Source: Maylandia zebra (Eukaryota > Chordata > Actinopteri > Cichliformes > Cichlidae). From it: a stretch of DNA of 64,000 nucleotides. The position numbers were made by a program, and so were the translations under genes. The notes below the pieces were generated by a model that saw nothing but the letters and a program-made list of their open reading frames with translations, was not told where the DNA came from and ran no database searches. Where the stretch lies: contig NC_135172.1 in the NCBI RefSeq assembly GCF_041146795.1, forward strand, positions 16,937,123 to 17,001,122. Direction: 5' to 3'. Below are positions 55,165-64,000 of the stretch, piece after piece (position 1 is the stretch's first letter; every line of letters starts with the position of its first letter).

Positions 55165-58100
55165 TCAACTGGACTGAAATGGATATTTGAATTCTTTTTG
55201 TGGCACTGACACCACAAACACTTGCCTGGTTGCAGGGAATGGAATTACGTGCCCTGCTTTGAGTTCCAGTCTACAAAATTTGTGTTTTTAGTCAGCTAGC
55301 ACTAATTAGTAGGTACTCGTGTCCATCTAAATTATATGTCCTACCTTAGCTAGGGCAGGCAACAATAAAATAATTCAAGTCTGAGAGGGAGCGACCCGCC
55401 TCCAGCTACTCTGGGCTCTGTTTTCTGGTTTAAAAAACAAAAGAAAAAGCATCCGACACAAGATTTCTCCAACCACAGGGCTTTTCACCGGTTATACATT
55501 GGTAGTTTCCAGTAGTCGTGTATACGTTGTAGCAGTTTACTGTCACCAGGGGGCGGTGTCCATGACAATCAGTCTGTTGGTCCTTTAGCTTAGCGTCTAC
55601 TGAGAATAGGGCTGAAGTAATAATAGACAAAGACCTTCTTAGTAGTGAAGTGAAACCAAGTGTTAAAAACGGTTTAAACGGTTGTTCTCTGCAGGTGCTT
55701 CCTTTGCTTTTCGTGCTGCTCTTTTGATGTTTTACGTTTTAATGAAGGGGGAAAAACCCTTCATGCTGAATTCTGACGTTACTCGCTTTCGTATTCCAGC
55801 CCACATTTCTATCAATCAGCTTTCAACCTATGCTTAATGTGAGCACCTAAGAACATCTGTGTAGGTTGTATACCCAGAACTTTTCACTCTGTTCAGTCCA
55901 ATACTGATGCAAACCGCTTTGCAGTTTTTAAATTCTGCTTGACGTCAAAAGTGAACATTAATTCACGCGTGTGTCCTGTGACCTTCTGGTAGGAGAGGAT
56001 TTATGCCAGGGATTTCTAGATTTCTGCCTATGGCACCTGAGATTTTCATTTCAGGTGGATGACATAATCTTTTTCTGTTGAGCTGAAAGGAAAAAAAATT
56101 GTTGGAATATTTGATCTACCAGCTGGATTTTATTAGCAATACAGCCCCTTAAAATCATCCAACAAGTCCTACAAGAAATACTCAGGTCCAAGAGTGTGCA
56201 TTGAGTTCAATAATAACATGAATAACATAAGATTTACACCTTCATACACGTATAAACATATCAGCAATCAAATTCATCTCCTTGCTTCGAATTTGTTCTT
56301 ACGCTTGTATCAAAGGCAGGCAGAGGGCCTAACGTTTAAACACTGAACACTTTGTATGTTCTCTGCACACTTTCATACACTTTCTAAACTACATATGCAT
56401 AAATTATTCTTTTTGTTTTTGCATCACAGGTTTACATATACATGGCTATTAAATTAGTGAGCTGGATTTAAGGCAGCGATCACCAACTCTACTCGGTCTA
56501 CCTACAGTAAATTCACTTTAAATACCCCACCAACGTAAAAACGACGAACTGGAGCAAAGAAAATCCTACGAGCCCGGCTACACGAGACGTTCTCAGAAGA
56601 ATGCGGGTTAGCACCACTGATGATGCGAAATGGAAAGAAAGAGGAAACCAAACGTGATGGTGGATGAGAAAAAGCCGACTTTATAAAGCAAGTGGATGTT
56701 GGCCATTTTACAGCTCACATACAAAAACAAAAAAAGGCTTACAAAAACACGACACGCTCACACTCGCACACAGTGAACTCACGCCGGCTGAAATGGTGAA
56801 TGACAGAGAGTGACGTGAAGGACAGTGAATGATAAAATATTTTAAGGTGCTTTTACATCGTTTTGTTGTCAGTGTCCATTCTTTGTGAAGAAAACAAAAC
56901 AGAGATCAGTTACTGAGAACGACACGCTAAGATGGAAATTGCCAATCATTTCACAACAGTACAAACATGAGTAATGACACACTACCCACTCACTCTGACA
57001 ACAGCTATAAAAGATCCAACAGCAGTTCTGTGATTTCCAAAGGTTTTCAAAATTCCCGTCCTGTATCTGACTTAAATAAATTCATCATAAAACAACAGTA
57101 AGTTCTTTTTAGCCCATTAACCATTGTGTTTTTGTTTTTCTGTAATCACTCAGAACCTGGACTTTGAATAATGATGACCATAAAATAACAATCATTCAAA
57201 TGTAAGTTAGGTACTGTTAAAATATGCTTAAAAAAAATCCCAAAAAAAACAATGTGGTGCTCCGTTCTTTCTAAAAATCATCGTATAACACAGTGAGACC
57301 AGCCTTCGTCTTCTAATAAATATAATACCTAAAAAAAGGTCAGTAACCTTTCTGCATACACTTTCAACACACTCCTCTCCCCCGAAGCCAGGCGCAGTCA
57401 AAATGACCTCTGCTGTGTAAAATCTGAAGTGAGGTTAAAAAAAGAAACCAAAGAGATTGTTTGTGATCAAGTTCAGTAAAAGTGCTTCAATTCTAACGTG
57501 AAAATAACTGAACAGCAACAACGTGTTTACTAATCTGGAGCTAAGTCTGTGATAGTGTTTTTCTTCACGTCTGCAGTATTTAAACTTATTGTTCATTTTA
57601 TTAAATAATATCCCCCAAAGTAAAACAAAAAAACATTTGCTGAACCATCCTTTTACCTGGCATGATGATGCAACACGTTGGCTCCTAATTTGCCAAAACA
57701 CATCTGGCCTCTGACACAATACTGCTTTCCTTTAACACTCTCTGCACTAAATCTTTGTGGAGACATCTGTAAATAAACACTGAAGTTAACTATAAGTGAT
57801 TTAAATTTTGAGTTACTGGAGAAAAAAAAAGGTATTCTTGGTGATCTTAATGTCCTTAAACAACTGAAAAAGAAAGGAAAGCATCACTGCAGATATACTT
57901 CCGTTATTGTCAAAAGTCAAAGGTCACTGGGTGCAGCACAAATCTTCGGTTCTCCATAATAGAAAAATAAGGGTAAAAAGATAAGTTTAAAAAATGCGTT
58001 ATTACTTTATAGAAGTCTTCCATTAAAGATGGCTAGTTAGAGCTAAGTATTTTGTCTGTGTGAAGCTGACAAGCCACACACATACACGCAAACACAAACG

Positions 58101-58198
58101 TGTGCTGCAGGTCTTTGTTGATGTCCTGCGGGTGCTGTGCTGAGGAGGGCGATGAACGGGTCATAGAAAGGGGCGGGGTCAGCGGGAGTTTGGAATCA
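55165..58198. other. sorbs2 3' UTR and intergenic DNA
   Basis: Downstream of the sorbs2 stop (minus sense). A minus-strand AATAAA lies at 57597-57602, about 600 bases past the stop, and is a candidate cleavage signal. The rest is AT-rich without a named element. Confidence 0.45.
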
Positions 58199-60844
58199 TT
58201 ATAGCTGCTTCACGTAGTTTCCTGGGAAGGTTCCAAACAACTTGCTCCTTCGAGAGGTCCCTTCACAAACACAGAACAATGAAAGGAAACTGTCAGGGCT
58301 GAAACACGACTATGGCACAAATGTCAGCTGTAGTCTAGAAATCTGCCAACTGTGGAGATTCAGAACTACACCAACATTTAAGCAAGTTTCATTTTTGAAA
58401 AACAAAGAAATGACACTTAATCTGTGCTCAGCTGTGAGGGATATGGTTGTTTTGTCTTCTCCCACAGTCAGTGCTGAAGCCACACTGACATCTAGTGGTG
58501 TGTCTAGTTTTTCTACATTTTTATGCTTTAGTTTTCCTCTATTTTTTAGAAGGTTTTAGGTCGTGTTTGTCTTTACACCCTGACTTTAGACATTAAATTA
58601 AGGAGGGGGTCCAAAGTTGGTGTTCTCAAATCACATTAATTTCATGGTCCATTCGGTCCATTGTAACTGACTAAACCTTTAACTCATACATTAGTAATGG
58701 TTAAAAAGCTAGAAACCAGCACAAACACAACAGGAAAAAATAACAAACAAAAGCACAAAATGCACTGTATAAAGTGTAAAAGTTCCTTGAGGTAAATTCT
58801 GTGATTTTTGTGAGTATCTATAAAATTATATCGATTTTTTTGATATATACAGTGGTGGACAGAGTTATCAAATTCCTAATTTAACTGAAAGTAGTTCAGC
58901 ACTTTATTGGAGTCATTATCAAGTTAAACATTGACTGTATTTATTTTCTGCATTCTTCCTGCTTATTCAGTCAGTGCGCTCATTTCTGCTTCATTTATTA
59001 TGACAATTATCGACGTCTTGCTGGTACTTCCTTAATTCTTTGTGCCACAGATTGAACAAAGTGCTGTGGAAACATTCCTCAGAGATTCCAATCCACATTG
59101 GCACAATGACATCAACAACCTGCATGCTGCAGCAGAAATCATTTTTTCAATCTTCTGATGTCCAATTTTTCTGAGCCCATGTAAATGGTAGCATCGGTTT
59201 CCTGTTTTTAGTTCACAGGAGTGGGTCCCTGTATGGTCTTCTGCTGCTCTTTGTATTCAGAGATGCTCTTCTGCATAACTTGATTATAATGAGTGGTTAT
59301 TTTAGTTACTGCTGACCTCCTATTAGTTGGAAACAGTCTGGCCATTTTCTATTTTTCAGGCTGTTCTGCAGAGATGGTTATTTGGGAAAATCCTGTACAT
59401 TTTCATCAGGTCCTCCTGATCATTACTACATGCCTAAATTCATTGAGATGCTGCCATGTGACTGGATGATTGGATTTTATACATTTATAGAAGAGGCAGG
59501 CAAGTGTAACAATATAATTCTACTACTTTATACACTTATATAGTGATAAACTCACTTTTAGTTCATCATGTGTTTGGCTCAATGCATTTTGTATTTCTAT
59601 CTCTATTACTTTTGTTGGCTGATGCCTGTTCATCTTACCAACAAACCAGCCATCATCGCACTTCTCCATCACATCAACGACGTCTCCCTCCCGCAGCTCC
59701 AGCTCATCCTCATTGCGAGGCATGTAGTTGTACAGCGCCTGGTACCTGGGTTGGAAAAGATTTGATTTTTATTCTTTGGCAAGTATTTCTTCACTATTAA
59801 GCAGAGATGGGCAGTAACGCGTAATCTGATTACTTTTTTCAAGTAACGAGTAAAGTAAGGGATTACTATTGCAAAAACGGTAATTAGATTACAGTTACTT
59901 TCCCGTAGGAACGCTGCGTTACTAAAACCGTGATTTTTTGCGAGAATGTCTCACGACAGTGACGTAAGCGAGTGTGCCGTTAGTGACAACAGCTGTGTGC
60001 AGATCAACAATGGATCGTATATCGATTGTGGGAGAGAGTATGAGCGTGCAGCGTTTAAAGCGTGGAAGTACTGACCTTACTTTGAGTTTGATTCCATAAA
60101 AAGTGACAAAAACATTAGTGTCCATCGTGCGTGGGAAGAAAAATTCTTTTTACAGCGAAAAAAACCCCCAAAACTTCCAAGCAAGCACCGAGTAGCTACG
60201 ACGTAATGGGAAACTCGCAGAGAAAGTCGCGGATTCTTCAACTGACCGCGGCACACCTGCACCAGGGTAAACCTCCGCCTACCGCAGTCCTGCTTTACAG
60301 GTGAAAATAGAGCAACAGGACCGCTGAGTCTTTGACTTTATTTATTTCCTGCTGTGTTTTACTTGCATCTATTTGAAAGAGTGAGTGTAAACACAAATTA
60401 TTTTTTATTTTATGTGCTGGAATGTGTCAAAAATAGGTTTAAATGTTAAACTAATTCAACTCAGAGAATGTTGCATATAATTAAATTTTTGCTTGATGCA
60501 TAAAGTTAAAAGATTAAAACTGATAAAACAAGTTTAAAAAAGAGACTTTTCCATTTGATTACATTTTGTATGATGGATTATGCAGAAAAAGTAGAATTGG
60601 GCTGAAAGATCTATCGCTTTATCACCTATTCAGGTTGTAAATCGGGTTTTTAAAAAGTAACTAAGTAACTAAGTAATTAATTACTTTTGAAAATAAGTAA
60701 TCAGTAAAGTAACGGGATTACTTTTTTGTCGAAGTAATCAGTAATTAGTTACTGATTACTTTTTTCAAGTAACTTGACCAACACTGCAGTTAAGTACAGC
60801 TAATTTAAACTGGATGGGTGCAGTTGTTTTGATTACAGTTAATG

Positions 60845-60890
<46 letters not shown>

Positions 60891-62424
60891 CTTTTAAAGC
60901 ACAGAGAAAGATGTTAATAGCAATTCAAAAAAAAATTAAAATCATACTACTTACGGGTCTCCTCCACCGTGGAGTGCATCTTGTACTGACCGCTGAGTTT
61001 TAGAGACAAAGAGAGAAACACAAATGATTAACACAAATTTGTGTTTTGCCATTTGTGGAGCTTTTGTTTAGTGTTTGAGGAGAAAAGATTTTAGCAAGTT
61101 TTTTTGCTCTAAGATACTTTTGATTTTTATCTTCTCACAAAGTGAAATTATAAATCATCATATGACAAAAGAACAAAAAGAAATGAACCAAAAAAAGCAT
61201 ACTGTAGCACGTTATCAGTCATGAATGATATGGTTATTCCCAACATCTCCCTCCTGCACAGAGACAGGAGTGCACTATGAGCATGGTTGAATGAAGACAT
61301 GCCCCCCTACCCTTCGACCTCTAACGGGTGACAGATAGGACCTCCGGGACAAGATGGGGCTACGAGGGGGTTTACCACCAACAATTGGATCCTGCTTAAC
61401 AGGCAGAAAGACCAGAAGCAACACACCTATAATCTTTAACAGTAACCAACAGCAACCTCGACTCTGAGCTCTGCACACAGACAGAGAGTCTAAAGACATG
61501 CTGTAAAACATCATCAACATGCTGATGCCAATAAAAAGCCTCCTAATCACAACACAGTACAGTTACAGCTCACAACTCTATTAACAGTTATTCAAGCATG
61601 TATTCTGCTGCCTCTAAAATCATCAGCTGGGTACTTACATGTTAATATAATGAGAATTAGTGCCTGAAACTAACAGTACTGCTTGCATTGCATCTATAAA
61701 TCTGATTATAAATTGTAATTAATCTTTGATATATATAACCAATCAGTTACTTCTCAATTCAGTTCACGTCTTAGTAGTTAGAGAAATACACTATTATGAG
61801 AGTTCTTATCATCCTCATCACCACAAATCAACGGCATACTCGTTACATGCCAGCTTTACCTTCACCTTAGGCGACCTACGTCCTTGATGTGGTACAGTTG
61901 GGGCAGTGGGGGGACAGCGCTGAGTGGAGGGTGGAGGGGCAATGTTAGCGGGAGGAAGGGGAAAATTTGGCTCTGAGATGGGACATGTCGTGACCGGACT
62001 AGAAAGAAAAGGAGAGCTTGAGGGGTGAGAGACAGACCGCTGAGAGGGATCGTCTGGAGGGAAGTGGAGGGGAGGTGGTGAGACAGATGGAGAAATTGGA
62101 GGCAGCAGTGACGTTGTGAGCTGAGGAAGGGACGGAGGACGAGGGGAGGCATGGTCACAGGAAGGGACGATACTACGATTGTGCTGCTGTTGTGTGTGGG
62201 AGAAAGAGGATGAAGGGCAAGCAGAGGAAAAAGAAGTGGAAAGCAGGGAGGTCACAGGGGGTGGTGTGGAGGGGGAGGAGGGACCATTGTGGGGAAACTG
62301 AGTAGATGGAGACACTTCAGCCTACGGGGTAAAGACACACATGTGAATACTCAAGTGTAATCACGGGATGAGCTGTTCTGTTTGTGATTTACTAAACCCC
62401 AGACGGGACATGGAGGAAAGTATA

Positions 62425-62478
<54 letters not shown>

Positions 62479-64000
62479 ACTGAGTATGAGATGTTTCCAA
62501 AAAATCTTGTGATCAGTGTTGAATGGAAATAAGAACACAAGTCTATAATGCGCCCTAGACTAGACTAGATAACAATAATAAAAATAATGTATTATTTTTT
62601 AAATCAGATGCCAAAAATAACACAATTTTTAAAAAAACTGGAAAGAGAACTCAAGTGCCTCTTGAACACTAAATACACCCCCCCACCCCAAAAAAACAAA
62701 CAAACAAAAAAAAAAACAACCCTGGGTGTACTGCACCTACAGGAGCTGCTCGGCCATGGAAACCAATGCCAAGAAGCTCCTGGTGAACAGTTTCTATGCT
62801 GATGTTAATGCCAGAAGAGGTTTGGAGCTCTGCAGTTAATGAGTCAGCATAGTGCTAGCGACTTATACGCACTATGCGCCTCAGCATTTTGCAGTCGCGC
62901 AGCAGGAGATGGGAGAAAACAAAACAAAACATAAAAAAAGGACGATGGGACACACTTGCTAATTTTGGCGGGGAATGACATCATACAGTATATTAACTTA
63001 ATTCCTCAATGTCCCTTCTAAGGCCCTATAGCATTTCCAAACTCAACAGATGTAGTGCACACCATGCTGTACCTGTGGGCTGTGCATCTGATTTAAAACT
63101 CTAACATCCTGCTCTTTCTCACTTCTAGCTTCATCGTCTTCTTCAATGAACAACTCAGTGTATTCCTTTGCTTGTACTGACGGTGGTCTATGTGAGTCAA
63201 AACGTTGCCCATTCACATTTTTTGACTGCTCTCCCCACGAAACACATAGGGGCTCCATTGTTACAGGCTTGTGAAGCTGCACTGCTAACTGAAAGCTGCC
63301 TGTTGAGTTGCTTGCAGGAGTGACCGCTGGGGGCTTTACGTCCGACTGATGGGATTCTTCCGCTTTTAATGGGAAGAGCCTGCTTTGGGACGTTTTGGTC
63401 AGCTTAGCTGCTGAAGAATCTACTGGAGATGATCTCAAAACATCACCATCATCTGTGCTGCTGGAACCATCCAAAAACATGCACAACAGCTCATCATAAG
63501 GGTCTTTGACTTGCAGTTTAGTGTCTGGGGTTTCCCTGCTTTTGTTTACTCGTACTGTGGATTTGTGCTCTTGTGCAGGAGGTGTGGCTGATTTTATCGG
63601 CTCTGATAAAACCTCAGGCGTAGTAATTCCTAAGTTTGAGTCTTCCTCAGTGATATGCAGTCCTCTGCCACAGTTATATTGAAATGAAGAGTCAGGCAGT
63701 GGAGAGGTTAATGAGAAATGGGGGTCTGGAGGAGGAGGAGTAGGGGGGGAGATGGGTGAGACAGCTGTGGTGTGACCTAAACTGAGGTTTGCGTCTTTAA
63801 AAGTGGGCGTTCTGGAAAATTCTTTGCAGGCTGTGGTTGCTAGGGATGACAAGGTGAAACTTTTTTGTGGCTGTGCAGATGAGAGTGCTTTGGGCTCTTG
63901 AGCCTTTAGGAGAGATGCAAGGTCAGAGGGGAGAGGAGGCGGTGTGGGCGGCAGAGGGGTGTTCGTGAGGGAGCGAGCTTGAGTGGATGCTGACGGCTCC
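58199..64000 (-). CDS. sorbs2: Sorbin and SH3 domain-containing protein 2, 3' part
   Basis: Cytoskeletal adaptor at Z-discs, stress fibres and adhesions. Six exons on the minus strand: 63073-64000 (runs off the window), 61860-62321, 61311-61391, 60955-60992, 59639-59745 and 58199-58260 with the stop. All phases agree. The last three exons make the third SH3 domain: [13 protein letters not shown], then [20 protein letters not shown] and [13 protein letters not shown], then [20 protein letters not shown]. The upstream exons are a long low-complexity linker: a >900-base exon with [20 protein letters not shown] and acidic and Ser/Pro runs, a 154-residue Ser/Pro-rich exon, and a 27-residue exon ([18 protein letters not shown]). 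The SoHo domain and the first two SH3 domains must lie beyond 64000. The C-terminal end (ending in KQL) fits SORBS2 better than SORBS1, and the pdlim3 neighbour agrees. Linker exons may be alternatively spliced. Confidence 0.9.
58975..59500. mobile_element. Diverged relative of the 41534-42512 DNA transposon
   Basis: Shares 'tgagcccatgtaaatggtag', 'ctgcataacttgattataat' and 'tggccattttc' wording with the pdlim3-intron element, but the ends are eroded. It lies in the last sorbs2 intron. Confidence 0.55.
59802..60786. mobile_element. hAT-type element, 985 bp, copy 2, inside a sorbs2 intron
   Basis: Near-identical to 54164-55156 and in the same orientation, with the same termini and the same inner BED-like remnant. 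Flanks CTATTAAG (59794-59801) and CAGTTAAG (60787-60794) agree at six of eight positions, an aged target duplication. Confidence 0.88.
60848..60888. repeat. (AC)n microsatellite
   Basis: About 20 AC units in a sorbs2 intron, about 60 bases from copy 2 of the hAT element. Confidence 0.95.
62428..62476. repeat. (AT)n microsatellite
   Basis: More than 20 AT units in the intron between the two large sorbs2 linker exons; able to form cruciforms and liable to length change. Confidence 0.95.

Overview
This is a stretch of a ray-finned fish genome, most likely a percomorph teleost (possibly a cichlid-like species, not proven). Genes have introns with GT/AG borders, intergenic DNA is AT-rich, and the repeats are typical fish L2/Rex-like LINEs, RTE remnants, hAT elements and a Ty3 LTR element. 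I see no prokaryotic features, CRISPR array, tRNA or rRNA gene.

Layout. At 1.4-4.7 kb two LRAT-family genes lie head to tail on the + strand, each with two coding exons. From 5 to 29 kb the DNA is almost all transposon-derived: an RTE remnant; an L2-like LINE tail split by a nearly intact 6.3 kb Ty3-type LTR retrotransposon (minus strand, two identical-length 279 bp LTRs, 4 bp target duplication); a full-length 5.8 kb L1/Tx1-type LINE (minus strand, 18 bp target duplication); a 316 bp hAT element with a perfect 8 bp target duplication; and a composite of DNA-transposon ends at 27-29.3 kb. At 30.97-32.08 kb is the single coding exon of a neuropeptide Y receptor type 2 (npy2r, +). After more repeats, including a 5'-truncated L2-like LINE at 38.4-40.1 kb, pdlim3 lies on the minus strand with all seven coding exons recovered (52287 down to 40968; 315 residues). 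The right end holds the 3' part of sorbs2 (minus strand), ending with the third SH3 domain and running off the window at 64000.

The four host gene families all map to human chromosome 4q (LRAT and NPY2R in 4q31-32, PDLIM3 and SORBS2 in 4q35), so this is a compressed piece of that ancestral block. The genes do not form a pathway: LRAT enzymes esterify retinol, NPY2R is a peptide GPCR, and PDLIM3 and SORBS2 are both Z-disc/actin adaptor proteins that are also neighbours in human.

I found no convincing new host system. The most informative novelties are the very young nested LTR element, with an in-frame stop in gag and a +1-frame pol; the paired internally deleted hAT copies beside and inside sorbs2; long perfect hairpins; and proline-rich linker exons between the expected SH3-2 and SH3-3 of sorbs2.
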